In this document: in pieces, positions 1-14,058 of the stretch
Layout of the letters: each line of letters starts with the position of its first letter
Numbering within the stretch: position 1 is the stretch's first letter
Assembly (NCBI GenBank): GCA_935421135.1
Contig: OW285192.1
Span: forward strand, 7,221,501-7,285,500
DNA from: Bugulina stolonifera
Taxonomy: Eukaryota > Bryozoa > Gymnolaemata > Cheilostomatida > Bugulidae
Length of the DNA: 64,000 bases
Direction of reading: 5' to 3'
Made by a program: the position numbers and the translations under genes
Notes under the pieces: model-generated
The model's database searches: none
The model's input: only the letters and a program-made list of their open reading frames with translations
Told to the model about the DNA's origin: nothing

Positions 1-73
1 TCGACACCGGTGTTCTGCAATATATTTCTCATTCATCTCATTGGAAGTGTTTAGTGGAATCTACACTGCCAAG

Positions 74-3000
74 ATGACTGCGAAATGTATTGTATTAACG
101 AGTGCTGTTCTTCTGTTGTTAACAGTCCAAATTCTGTCACAGAGTGAACCTCAAACCCCAATGACTCTCTCTCAGGTGAGGTAGACTAAACGAAAACTTA
201 AACGTGAGTTAGTAAAGTATAACTTTCTGGAACTGACCCACACTGACTGCTTCAACCACATTGCACTTATAACTGCAGTTACAATAACAGTCAGTGGCTA
301 GCAGTAGTGACACTCAGAATTATATAATAATAGACTAAAGCCGAGCCAGCACCACTCTGACTCTCACGCTAACACTCGCACCCCATACTTATACTAATGC
401 ATGTACTTAAACTAGTCCTATGTCCTAGACTGACTAACACAGCAGAGCATTAAAACATGCTAACAAGAACAGTGAAATGTAATGTGAGTGTTTGACTAGG
501 GAGGGTAGCACAGTTCCGGACCAACCCCATATAGACAGATGTTCCCAAAGCTGTCCGGGTATCAACTGACTGAGGGTATGGACGACGTAAAAGAGAGGAT
601 AGACCTATACTATTTGCATAGACCTTATTTGCAGGTTCGGTATCAGTGTACATGTTGGCCTACTGCACCACTAAATCAAAGCAATTGAAATTGGCATTGA
701 ACCAGGTATATGAATGATTACCATGCAACTGTCCCACTAAAAGTGCCTCCCTCCCCCTTATGGCTCCTGGTGGTCTAGTGCAAGGGAAAAACTCTATGTA
801 GCCTAAACCAAACTATGATCATAATATCATGTTAAATTATGGCTGTTTTTACTCTCACCAGTAGGCTTATATAGGTTAATGGCTGACAGTAGGAAACGAC
901 ATGCTTCTTGTATATTATTTTATCTAATCAGTGCTGTGTGCATATATAACTTTGCTTTAAGATTATTCTATAACCGACCAAATAGACCCATTAGCTCCCA
1001 AGTTCAATCGAACTAACATAGAGCCCTATTTGCTAAAGCAGTGTCATGGCTTTATCCAAACAACATAGATGGAATAAAGTATAATGAGTTGACCTGATTG
1101 GTGTAATGGTAAAAAGAAGTGTTTATTGTAGCAGAATGATGCAGAGAAGTGTTTTTTGTAGCCTACCTAAACAAAATACGATTTCCTACGATGTCAAACT
1201 GGAAACACATACCACTATACCTATTATCCTGCCAAACTGTTCACTTAATCATCATACAATGAAAAATTTTTGGTGTTGACAATATAGCAAACTTTATTGG
1301 CAATTTTGATCATTAAAAATGTCAGTACAATTAATAAAAATTATGAAAACAGACAGCTCACTTTAGTAGTAGAAAAGCTTCAAATGATCCAGCAATCATA
1401 CAAGACCAGTAGGGAAACTATATGATCTGACAGTCGTCTCGCATATAATTTTAAGATAAAACACGTCATGAGTTAGGCAACAATCAATGCATCACTACAT
1501 TGTATATCCACTCTTCATAATGACAAAGGAATAGGTAACTGCACATGGCAACAAAGTCCTAATGATTATTCTATTATAGTGAAAGTGAGGAAAAGCCTTC
1601 CGAATAAACCATTTGCCTCATAATTCTTTTGAAACCTACACATTGATCTCTACTAATTAAAGTAGCCCTAGATACATTTCTCTGACTGACCTACCTACAT
1701 GTACATGGTCCGATACTTGTTATTCAACATTCACTTTAATTTTAACAATTATTAATTCAGAAAGTGAGCAAACTAGATGAGTTAAGTTCAAGACGTCCCG
1801 TGATCCGATTAGACAATGACAAGTTCAGAAACCTAGTCAAAGGTGCACCAAGGAATTACTCTGTCTTTGTGATGTTTACTGCTTTGAGACCTCAGAGAGG
1901 ATGTTCTGTATGCAAGTAAGTTGATTGGCCTAAGCATAGTCGTAATGATCCTAAGGGTGTTGTAACCCACAATATCAAACCTATAGGAAAACATGTCACA
2001 GCGGACTTAATTGGGTGTTTTAGACAAGCGAGTGAGGAGTTCCAAATATTGGCCAATTCCTACTATCACAGTCTAGAAAAGTCCTCCGCCCTTTACTTAG
2101 CCATGGTGGATTTTGATGATGCTCAGGAAGTGTTTCAATCGGTAGGTATTATTAATGTGTTGTTCATCACTAAATAATTGCTGTGAAGGTTATTGCAAGA
2201 CGATTTTTTATTTTAATTTAAGACGATATTTGCTTTTACTACCAGCCAATCCTTGAATTCATATTGATATCTCATGACTGCTCATTACCAAAGATGTAGC
2301 CTACATGTATGACATCAACTCATTACGAGATCATCAACTCATATGTTTGATGTCTACACTCGTTTTCTCCTAAGTAATGTTTTTATTGTAAATAATGTAG
2401 CACGTAGTACCTGACTATCTCTCATCAAATTTAGATGAAGCTTAACACAGCGCCTGTATTCATCCGCTTCCCACCAAAAGGAAAACCAAAGAAGGGAGAC
2501 ACATTTGAAGTTCAGAGACAGGGGTTTGATGCCGAGGTGTTATATAGGTTTATATCTGAGAGAACTGGTAAGCCTACTACTAGTAAAATGCTTTGGCCTT
2601 TGGAACTACCTTGCATGTTCAATAGTGGATTGATATTGATTGCTCTAAAAGGATAACTTCACATGCTTCAACTATTATATTAAACGTTTTGTTGTTGGGA
2701 TTTTTGTCAACTTCGATCATACTATGCAAATCTCATGAGTTCCAAGAATAATGTTTTAAAACATTCACCTATTGGAAGCAAGCTTCCCTAAGCAGATGCA
2801 GATGCAGATTTATTCAGATATATACTTTCCATTTACTGTGTGCTCACTATTCCATGCTGGTTTCATATTTTGCAGGGCTGCAGTTCCGAGTAATGAGACC
2901 TCCCAACTATTTTATGAATCTGGCGCTAATCCTAGCCACTGCCATGTTGGCAGGTCTGGCCTATATAAAGAAAGATAGTTTGGAATTTCTGTTCCAAAAG

Positions 3001-4427
3001 ACCACATGGGCATGTATTGTAATCTCCTTCATTCTGGTAATGATGTCTGGACAGATGTGGAACCAGATCCGTGGAGCTGGTTTCGCTCACAGAGACCCTA
3101 GAACTGGGGAAATGGTAAGACAGCTGTTCGTGGTCTTTGTCTCATGCTTGTGTCAGTATATGCTATAAGTAGGTTGGTATGAAAGACACTGATCACTGTG
3201 GTCATTTAGTTCCACTGAAATCAATACCGTGGCATTAAATAGGACTTTGGGTCGAATGTTGGGAGCATTGAACTTCCAGCTATACCACCTCATAGGACCC
3301 TTTAAGGGTTAACAGCTTATAGCCCTGTCAGAAAGAGCTCCCAATCCTAACTCACTCACCTTCTTAAAAATGGAAAGAAAAATAAAAGTCTCACTCAAGT
3401 ATGACCTGCAGTTTGGTTCAGTTCAGAAGGCATGCAGTTGCTAAACAGTGGTTTGTGGTAGATAGTGTATTGTAAATCTATTTGTCAGTGGTGTTACTAA
3501 CTGCACCATTGTAATAATCTCTTGTATTGGTAACTGTACTGTCGCTATATTATTCAATAGAGTTACATCCATGGGAGCAGTCAAGGCCAGTTTGTTGCGG
3601 AGACCTATATAGTAATGATGCTGCACGGATGTATTGCTGCTGGTGTTATTATAATGAATGAAGCCAACTTGATGAAAGGAATCGGTGATCAGCAAAGAAA
3701 AGGTATAATACTGTAATATTAAATATCTCCAAGGTTATTTCAAGTTATCCAATCGATGATAATTTGGAGTTGTTCTATACCCAGTATACCCTGAATGACG
3801 ATGTATCAGATTTATGAAGACATTAGCCGACGACTACATATGGAGAAATTAGTTAGTTATATCAGCTGGCACATTGGTAGCATGCTCAGTGGTTTGCACG
3901 CAGTATGTTGCACTTTTCATGGTAAACCAACAGCAGCTTGTAACAGGAGTACGTTTGTATATACCTGTGGCTAGGACAGTGATGTCGCAGGGTACTGAAC
4001 CCACTACTAAGGTCATACAGAGATATTAGCTTTTACTACAAGGCAATATTGAACATGTCTACCAATACCTGAAGGGTACCTGTCTTTACCCAACCTAGCA
4101 TAGAAGCTCTGTGATCAGGTGAACTGCACAGTGTTCCATGTATAGACACTATAATACATTTCAGAGTATGTTCTCTTGTAGTTTTGGCAGGAGTGGGTTT
4201 TGGTATGCTGGTATTCTTCTTCAGTGTGATATTAGCTATATTTAGGGGCAAGTATCATGGATATCCTTATAGGTAAGTATGTACACGATTATACTATGGT
4301 TATGATATAGTGAATACTGTGTGCAGTGCAGAATTACTTTGACTATTCTACCGTTTATTAACTGCTATATATCAACAAACACTGCGTGTCAAGGTCATTA
4401 CATATATTTTGCAGGTTCCTACTTTGA
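74..4427 (+). CDS. TUSC3/MAGT1: OST3/OST6 family subunit of oligosaccharyltransferase (TUSC3/MAGT1 orthologue)
   Basis: Eight exons: 74-175, 1761-1915, 2024-2141, 2435-2567, 2876-3114, 3561-3702, 4182-4272, 4415-4427; all GT-AG, phases consistent, 330 codons before TGA. Vertebrate TUSC3 and MAGT1 are of similar length (about 335-348). The product starts with a signal peptide (hydrophobic residues about 6-22). An ER-lumenal thioredoxin-like domain follows, with the redox motif CSVC split across the exon 2/3 junction. Four hydrophobic membrane segments come next, and the C-terminus is [11 protein letters not shown]. Family landmarks such as [25 protein letters not shown] and [11 protein letters not shown] support the call. 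In the family, this subunit forms transient mixed disulfides with client proteins so that STT3B can glycosylate Asn sites near cysteines. Only 73 bases upstream are visible, so the promoter is outside the window. Nothing odd. Confidence 0.97.
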
Positions 4428-5029
4428 TGGACATGCGCTGTTCCTTTTCTACTTTCACAGCTGATTAGTGACATCACAATATCCATCTGCTTCAACTATC
4501 TAAAAGATTACTACTTGTTGTAACTCATGTCTAAATCTTGCTATTACCTAAATATTTTGTGTAAATAATGGATTTTATTTATATTGTCAGATTATATTGT
4601 TGAAAAAATTATTATTAAAAACTTATTATTAGATTTTCAATATCATTGTGAAATATCTTGCCTTACCATCGCATCTTAACACAATAAAATCAAGTAAATA
4701 GAATAACTAGAAATTGTAGCTTTCAAGGTAGTCACAAAAATATATCATCAATAATAATTATAATGTAATGCCTGCAAATGAAATTACTTTTAGCATTGAG
4801 TTAAAAGAAAATCTGCACTGATATGATGAAAACTGATCACCGACATTGTCAAGATATGAAATCATATTATTTTGTTAGTTGAAAAAAGTTATATAATATA
4901 ATATAGAGAGTACAACTTAACAAAATAAACAGTTAATACTACAATATTTTGTTCATATGGTCCTTGAGCAAATAATTGGAAGGTTGCTGTAGCTAAAGGT
5001 AGATGAATGGAGATTGAACATAACTGTTC
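4428..5029. other. Convergent intergenic spacer between OST3 and the ABC transporter
   Basis: About 600 bp, very AT-rich, no coding potential seen. A plus-strand AATAAA at 4683-4688 suits the OST3 transcript. A minus-strand AATAAA (TTTATT at 4574-4579) suits the ABC transcript. If both are used, the two 3' ends overlap by roughly 100 bp. Confidence 0.6.
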
Positions 5030-8000
5030 TTAGGGTGAATGTCGAATCTTTGATATAATAAGAGCAAGGAGTAGAAAACCAACGGCCCAGCCTGCTGCTA
5101 CTAAATAGCCTCTGTACACCACATAATAGGTGAGGTCCCAACCTCTACCCACCACAGCCCTGCAAGTAAGTAAGATAAAGTAAAATGAGAGCTGGGTCGA
5201 AGTCAGTAAGTCACGCTATCTTTTAAACTGAGGGGGTCAGATCTTTGCTGCCTTAAGTCAAGTGGAAGAAAACTCCAAAATTTTTCACGTTTTTCTTTCA
5301 GCAGGCATTTTAACGCATGAATGCAAAAAATAAATAGTCTACATGGCAACAACATTGTCATTATGTTCTAGACTGGTCATATTGGGATATTGCACATGAT
5401 ATTAGTAATAGTGATACAATGTTTCATTGCATATAAACAGCAATCTGCCATATTGACGTAGTAAACCTACAAATTGAAGTCGCATTTCATTCACTTTTCC
5501 AAGACAAATTAAATCAAGTCACACTGATATGCAAGTCCAAGTCAACTTAGCACGTAGGCAAGCGCAAAGTCATGCAAGCTGATTCTTAACTTGGCAAGAC
5601 AAATCCAAACTATGACTTGAACCTACAGGTAGGTCTGAGTAAAATAGATTTTCACAATTGTGTAAAACATGAGAATGAGCATTTGTAAATCTTACCTCTG
5701 CCCTTCTACTGCTAGAGTCAGTGGTAGGCATATAGATATGTACTGTAACCATTGTGGCATGGCTTCTATTGGCCAAAGTATTCCAGATATGAGGAGGAAA
5801 GGGAACACAACTGCTAGAGATAGTTGAGTGGCTGACTGTTCATTCTGCGCCGCTACAATTTTCAAATCAAACTGTAGAAATAGTATAATGGTAGTTGCCC
5901 GTTCCTTTTAACTTGTAATGTGGAATGTTCTAACATGTAGATGAATGTGAAATAATGATAATTGAAATTTGTGTATGGTGCAGTGCAGCAAGCAGAAACC
6001 CTAACTTTTATGTATCAAGGCAGGGAATGCCGCCTATGAGTATCTGCTTTAGATGTAGAAGTGTATACATACAAGTCTTTATATCAACAAACATTGACTA
6101 TTGCTACAAGTATATTTTGTGCCTTGGTCAGTATAACACAGAAAACTGAAATATTGCAAAAGTGAGCACTAGATTATGCGAGGGGAGAATACTCCAGTTT
6201 AGGCTTATACTTAGTAACAGAATAATTGGTGTACTCTATACACTTTACATTTGCTACATAATATGTACATACACATATGGTAGATAGACTGTTAAAAACA
6301 GAGCTGATTAAACCACATGCATTGTACCAACAGCTAGTCTGACAAATGAATAACTGATAGTGGTTCGACAAATATTTCGCTTTACCAGATGAATAGTGAT
6401 GTCATTGTCTAGTGTTGTTTTGTAACTCCTTGGTAATGATAAATTTTGAGTAAAGGTGTGAGGCTTTCTTTGTGCACTTCAGAAAGCCAATAAAACAAAA
6501 TAAGTTTCGATATAAAATTAAACTGGAATTCAAAGGAAATTTTACTAGATTAGATAATGCACATGACATAAAACATTCTGTGGAACTCCACATTCCCGTC
6601 TATACACGATGCAAAGTCTGCAGATCTCACCTGTGCTAATGACGAACCCAAGGCTCATTCCAGTGAAGCCTATCAGCAGCTCAAACAGTATGATAACCAA
6701 GATTGAGCCGACAGTGTATACATTAAACACTGCAAAGGCAAATACAATGAGTACGGCTGTCTGTATTAACATCACCACAAACTGGTTCCCAATATGACCC
6801 AGCATTATCTCTAGCACAGTGACTCCTGATACGAGACTCCTCTCAAACAAACCCTCCTGTAAGTAATAGTGCAAACATGAAAGATGGCTACAGTCCACAT
6901 GGGATTGTCGTCAGTACTGATGGAGATGTCACTATTTATTTGCCAAGTTAAGAAGTTGCCCTCTCTTTACTGCTTGCAAAGAGAAGACAACTTTCAGCAA
7001 ATTAAGCCTAAACTTTGGATTTAGGATTACAAAATAGCAGCTATTGTCTTGAACAGTTTAGTCAATGACTAGAGACCTATAACCCCCTCATAGTACCTTG
7101 ATCTCCATAACTAGTGAGAGAGCAGTCAGGCCGACAGCCAGGAAATATATGATGGAGCACATGATTCCAGGAGCCACAAAGTCTAAGAATGTTTCGCTGT
7201 CTTTACCAAAGATTGGCTTGTTGTAGTGCACTGGTAGCTCAGCTGATGACACATTGAAAGGGAGACTCATGTTATATTTGTCTTTCACTGCAAAGTATTT
7301 AAAAGTCAGAGTTATACAAAAACAGTCAAGCAAATGCCAAGTATGATTTTAGACAAACGTAAATTATTTTCACGTATTAGGCCTACCTCATACCTCATAT
7401 TCTAGTAAAGTTTTTATTCAGAGAAGAGCAATTTTGCAAGAAATAAAATTTGATTGACAACCCTAATTTAGCGCTCATTTGAATTTCATAGGAATTCAGT
7501 TTTCCATTTGCTTTACTGCGCATAAAACAATAACTTATTTACGCTGTGTACAATTATTTTAATCTAAACGTAGCAACCCTTTTTAAACCGAGACTCATAA
7601 GTATGTATGAACTGTGCTCTTACATACCTTTTTTGACAATAGCTGCCGGTAAGTCTTGGTATGCTTCTATGATTTTTCCTTTCAGAGTCATAGATATCTG
7701 CTGATTTGTCTCATCCATCCATATCTGCATTGTGGAACCTTTAACAAGTGCTGGATCTGTGTTAGAGGAGTTCTGCATCCTATAAAACCAAACCGACATC
7801 TTATGAATGTATGATAGATATAAACACTGCACCAGAGTTTCCATTTCTCTCTTTTACAAAGTCATGCTATTCATTATGTTGTGTTCATTGCCCATGACTG
7901 TGACAACTATGTTTGGTTGAGCAGTCGTCGAACCCCTTCTCGGGAGTTCTTTTGGACTGCCTAAGCTCATACTAAAACAGCATTCCCTCAATGTTCAAGC

Positions 8001-11000
8001 TGAAATTTATAACAGCACGCAGGGGCACAGCTATAATAGAACCATGAGAAAATAGGGCTAAATTGCTGACTTGGTTTATCATGCAAAAGAACTGGCTAAA
8101 CTTAGCGAGGGTGGGGAGAGGTCTTAGTCTTACATCCAAGTAAGTTCTGCACACTTGAACACTGGTCTCCTTCTAATTTGGGAATTGATCGATTGAAATA
8201 ATGTCAATAACCCGTGTAGCTACCTGATACAGCTGACCTAGTCACAATATTTGTAACAGACGGCCTATAATATTAGCGTTGCCTCAAAAGTTTAGATCTA
8301 CACGTATCTCAGTGAACTCAACCTACCTTTGAAATGTATCCCTTGTAAAGTTTTCAGGAAATGAAAGGAGTGCCCAGGATGTACCATTACGAATATATTC
8401 CTTTCCTATATCTATGGAGTCTACGTAGTCCTTACTCATGACCTCCGAGTCTAGCTGGGAAATGAATATATCCGACACTCTTAAACTAAAGGGACCTACG
8501 GTCAGTCCAACATCCTCATTAGCTATCTGAACATTTAGTCCCTTTGGTGTGCCTGAAATAATCCACAGTAGTACTTGTAGGCTAGAAGTTGATTCTGACC
8601 GTTGTTGTTTTAGAATTACTTTAGAATTATCTTTAAGCACCTCCCCACCCCCCCCCCCCCCATTGCCCCAGCTAAATCAAAGTCAGGAAACCCATTCTAT
8701 CAAAATGGTGTACAGTATTGTATTCACCTAACTGCAGACTTACCTGCTTGAGTCTTCAACTCACTACCAGTAACACTGATTGATGAGTGTATGTCTGAAC
8801 AGATCCGCACTGACTATACAACTTCAGCCAAATTATATAGAAAATAATCTACTTATTGTTTCAAATCAGACCAGATCTCATTAAATATTCTCATCCTAGT
8901 GAAAACATTCCATTCAGTCTACCAATGGGGCGGATAATTGGAACTTGATTACAATAAAAAATATGTGTAGCAAGTATAGGTAGTACAGCTAGACTGCACA
9001 AAATGTTGTTTGCTATAACCTAGGACTATAACAAAACATTCAAATTTGTAAACATTCACTTGACACCCTTATTTGTACCTATCGATACCAGCACACAACA
9101 GTGAGCACCTGTCCACACCAGCACACACCTGCTCGCCTAAGTTTAGGCCTACACACTTTCCTATACCTATTATACATGTATGGTCACACTCATTCATATC
9201 TGCGAAGACTAACAGACACTAAGAAGTAGAACAAAGGCCTCACCTCCAATGCAGAAGGCGAACAACGTAATCTGAATCGCTGGTAACAGAAACTGGAAGA
9301 GGAGAAAGCCAACGTTTTTTCTCATCATATGTCCATTCTTTATCACTAGAGCTAGGATATTCCTGGCTGAAATACCAGAGAAATAACATAATATAACATA
9401 CATGGTAGAGCTTTTGATAATTTCACTTTGTTTGGCCAGAACGGCAACAGTATTGTGTTCCTACAAGCTAATAGACATAAAATGAACAATTTAAAAATTT
9501 TCTTTTAAACCTTAGTTTTAATGAAGAGATCAATGACACTGTAAAACGTACGCAAAGATAGTGTGCGTGACCAATGTAGTAGCGTAGGCATAATAGATGT
9601 ACATGTAAATACAGCTTTAATTTCCACTAGATGCCAGTGGAAGTGATAAGATCCACTAAAAATCTAACATGTATATACTTTAGTACTGCTTACGCTTTGG
9701 AAAAGATGAACAGCAGTGCTTGAAGTTATCTGAACAGCTACCCTCCATCTCATCATAGCTTACAATAGAGACATCATTAGTGGGTGTGTATAAAGGAGGG
9801 GAGGACAGAGAATTCGGATTGAGTAGCGTGACATCATCATCGTATTGACCATAACTTCCTGTGATAAGTTATTGGTTATAAATATAGGCATATTTGCTTG
9901 TTTCTATACATCCGTAGGTATAGAGATTGCTGACAAGTGCATGCGCACGGTGTGCAGTGAACATACTAACATAACAGTTCCGGATGATTCTTTAGCTTAT
10001 ACCTTGTAGCTGATGTAATATTTTATCAGTGAATGGGGAATGCAACAGCAATATTGAGACATACATACAGCTAACGTGAAATACTGCATGTGATTTCCCT
10101 TCCAATTCCTTTCTCTGCTACGCTATTGATTGTGACATAACAAGCAATTGTAGGTTGACCATTTATTATGTACATGTGAGTACTAAACTATAAGATGTAC
10201 TGAATGTGACATCAGTGACTTGGTACTGGTAGGTATACATGTATATCTTAGGACCATCTATATACATGCTATATAGTAACATATCTAGCTATTGACATCC
10301 AAAATTGAAGGTCTGTGAAGTAATAAACAAGTTTGCAGATAACTTTACAATGTACACCTACATGTACTATACTAATACATTTTACACCTAATCCTATTCA
10401 TGCACTTTATTAACAAAATATAAACCATGATGCCCATGTGACATATTGTTAGGCATAATATATTACATGCATACATATATTAATACATAGAGTATTACAA
10501 TATCATACATACTGTCCAATGAGTGCATATATTACATACATACATGTATAATTATAGAGTATATATTATCATACATACTGTCCAATGATGGGTCTACAAC
10601 TACAACATCTGGAGTAGCTTCATTGCTAACCAGTGATTGCTTTTCTTCTGAGGTAGCCTTTCCTCTATGCTAGACAGAATAAAAAATACAATAAGTATAC
10701 AATGTAATGTATACATGTAATTGATTATACATGTTATGTACAAATAATACAATACACACAAATAACACTGTCAGTGCATGTACATCTTCAATACCTGCTG
10801 TTATACTGTTAGTAATACTACTGTTAGTGGCACTCACCATGGAACCTCCTGACATATTGTCATCCCTAAGACACAAGTGTAGAAAGACCTCCTCTAATGA
10901 AGGCTTATTATATCTCTCCAGAAGTAGGTCAGGTGATCCCTCGGCTAGAATTCGGCCATTTCTCATCAGACCAACGCAATTGGCTGACCTGAGTTGAAAG

Positions 11001-14000
11001 TCAGCAAATCAGTGTTTAAAGAGTTCCGATTCTGTATAGAATTTTTTATCACAAGGACCACAACTCTCCACATGATTACTAAAGTAGCGCTGCACTCATG
11101 CCTGTTTAGCAAACCTACCAATTTTTTAATGGCCTAGATATACATACGTGTAGATGAGCACACTAATGAGGTGTTGAACACTGAAGCAGTTGGCCTACAC
11201 TGTTGGCAGACTGTATATGTAACATATACATAACAGTCTATACGAGTATTCACTATCCTTATAATGCTAGAATGCACATGTATGCTAACTACGTGTATAT
11301 ACAATATACATGTTGTACATGTAATACACTGCATCGTACCTGGCTTCCTCAATATAATGGGTGGTTATAATGATTGTCGTATTGTTGGCTGTGGAAATAC
11401 CAACCAGATGCTCCCAGATTCTCTGTCTCAATAATGGATCCACTCCTACTGTTGGCTCATCCAATATTAGTATCTGCAATGATATGCATTCAATATGTAA
11501 TGGTAGATCTGATAGGCCTAGTGCTCAAGTAAACCAATTAGTATTGACTGCTGTTTGTACTGCAGTCATACCAGCTCCAAATGACAGCTTGCTTCATCAC
11601 AAAATACAGTGTGTACCGTAGTTGTATTGCAATACATTTCCCTAGCTGATTATGTTATATGTTATACTGCATAAAAGGTCAAACCAAGGAGTAAGAGGAC
11701 AAACTTATCCCCTTAGTTGACTATATGCATGTATATAGTAAAAACCAAGAACCTGCTTTCTGGTTTGGAGTTCATGACCACAAGGGCAGATTCCTTTAGC
11801 CAGACAAGTATATAAACTCAGAAGGTCAAACACATCAATCAAGGGAAAGGGAGAGAGCATAGTTCCCTGATTACCAGTTCGGAGCAGACATTATTTTCAG
11901 GTAGCTTAATAATTATGTAAACCGGTAACCAGTAACCAGTAACCAGTAAAGATTCGTAGGCATTTCATGGAGTTGTCACACAGTCTATATTATATTAACC
12001 AAAATGTAAACCTTTAGACTTAGTAATTATAAAAGTAGAAGTTTTTCCTCGTTTTAATGTAGGTGACACTGCAGCTGATAGACTAGAGTCATGTAAGCTA
12101 TGCTGAACAGGGGACGGGGATGAGGATGCACCCTGACCTACCTCTGGAGAATGAAGAAGAGCCACAGCTAGGGACACCCTTCGCTGCTGGCCACCACTTA
12201 GCTGACTAATCTTTCTGCTGGCACTCGGTAAATCAAGAAAACTCAAGAGGAACGTCTGCCTGTCTTTGATCTGTTTCCCTAGAACACAACAAACTAGTAG
12301 TAGCAGTGGCACCCTCGGCGACAGTGGTGATGAGAAAATGAGTGGTGGCAGTGGACCTCGACAACAGGTGATGAGGGAAAGGGGATGGCAGAAGCACCCT
12401 AGACGGTAGTGGTGATGAGGAAAGGAGTGGTGGCAATTTAATATCAAATAGATAGTTTTAGTAATTGGACTGAACCAGGAGTGTTGATCAAGGCTCGGCA
12501 GTCCCAAATACCAACAGTACAACATGCACCCATGGCCATGGTAATTATAAACATGATAGGCCTACTCATAATAATGTATCATGGTCATAATCTCTGAGTA
12601 GTTACTAATGGGCACACTTCTTCCAGTAATTGAACTGCTTTATACAGTTACAAAGTTGGAAGTACACAATACTTCCTTAGTACCACCACTCTCTTGGTTT
12701 CTGAGTTGTAGACTATGCTAGTTAGAGAGCTATAACTGCTTATGCTCCCTCAGTTTACAGAGTCAAAAGTGTAGGTAGCAACGTTTTAGTGCGCCATGCA
12801 AATGTTCCTCCAGTCAGGTGATGAAACCCGACATCACTCAACTCACACCAGTTTCTGCAGCTAGCAAATCTATGGCCTATGCTCGGCTACAATGGGCAGG
12901 CTAAATTTTGCATTTCACTGTCATAGAAAGCTGATCTTGAGTAAAGTGAAGTACTTCGGCATGTTAATCTCGAGTGAAGTTGAGTACTTACTAGACATGT
13001 TGTGGATTCTTCCAAAGAAATGCAGTGTCTCACTAACAGTAAACTCTTGGAAGAGTGCCAACTCTTGAGGCATGTAACCAATTCTGGAGCCAGGAATTTT
13101 ACTTTCTGTAAGATAGCAAAAACGATTTTTAACTATTAGACAGTCTTGATATTCTAAACCGAGGCCGAGACAGACGTACCGAGACATACGTGGGGCGACT
13201 ATTACAAGCGATCTACACACCTTGGTAGAAAATATGATCGTTTTAGAAACCAGGGTTTCAATCACAACTCTGAATGTTAAATCCAACAATAAATGGTAGA
13301 ATATGCAAGTGTGATATGAGGATTAGAATAAGACTTACCGATGGTGCCCGGCTGGTAGCCTAGTACTCTCACTTTACCACTGTTTGGTTTCAGGCGACCA
13401 ATCACCAGCTTGAGCAGAGTTGTCTTCCCGCACCCGCTTGGTCCGAGTAACCCATATATGTTTCCCTTTCTGTAGCATTAAATGTGCATATTACAGCTCT
13501 CACACCCATGTCAGCAAATACTGTACTTACATGTAAGTAATAAAATATGCTACAGATTATCAGTTGCCATAAGAGCTAATAATAACCAAAACATTAAATG
13601 ATTAATTATCATGTGCTTCTGTATGAAGATTTCCAAATCAAGGAATGTACATGGAATGTAAAACACTAATGATATCATTGCATGTGTGCCTGGTGCTAGT
13701 TATATCTGATGCTGGATACAACCACTAGTGACAGATATGCCTATTATGTAACATGTCAGCTTACTATGTTTCTACTACAACCCACACAGTCATGTAGATG
13801 CAAATACTATAATGCTGAAAAGTATTGTACAAGAACAGTGTCATTGTCAGAATTGGTTCCAAAGCCCCCCCCCCCCCCCCCAAGTCTTACATAAACCAAT
13901 CTGTGCAATGAAGAACTAGTTTCGTAAAACACTTCCATGAGGAGGAAATTGGTGTTTACTAACTTGACCAATAGGCTGGTGTCTTGTAGCACAAGTGTCT

Positions 14001-14058
14001 TCTTATTGTACGACTTGTGTACATTTCTTACATCGATAGCTGGTAGTAGCACCTCCAT
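5030..14058 (-). CDS. ABC half transporter, ABCH / ABCG23-like (NBD then ABC-2 type membrane domain)
   Basis: Fifteen exons in transcript order: 13964-14058, 13339-13469, 12992-13105, 12142-12278, 11340-11473, 10838-10988, 10579-10669, 9694-9858, 9244-9366, 8327-8552, 7628-7779, 7097-7287, 6631-6856, 5696-5852, 5030-5159; 740 aa. The nucleotide-binding domain has Walker A GPSGCGKTT (42-49), Q-loop MPQE, signature LSGGQ (140-144), Walker B LILDEP (161-166), D-loop VGVD and switch His in TTH (198). Residues about 255-340 are an acidic linker. TM1 is about 357-379, followed by a roughly 190-residue external loop with several N-x-S/T sites, then five more hydrophobic spans. One NBD before one ABC-2 domain with a large first loop is typical of ABCH/ABCG23-like exporters, which probably dimerise. 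Substrate is unknown. The reading frame is open upstream of the chosen ATG to an acceptor-like site at 14087, so a 5' exon may exist. Confidence 0.94.
12290..12440. repeat. Imperfect GGTGATGAGG-type minisatellite in ABC intron 3
   Basis: Purine-rich imperfect repeats (GTGGTGATGAGGAAAGG and variants) lie directly upstream, in transcript sense, of the exon carrying the ABC signature motif. Not coding. Confidence 0.5.
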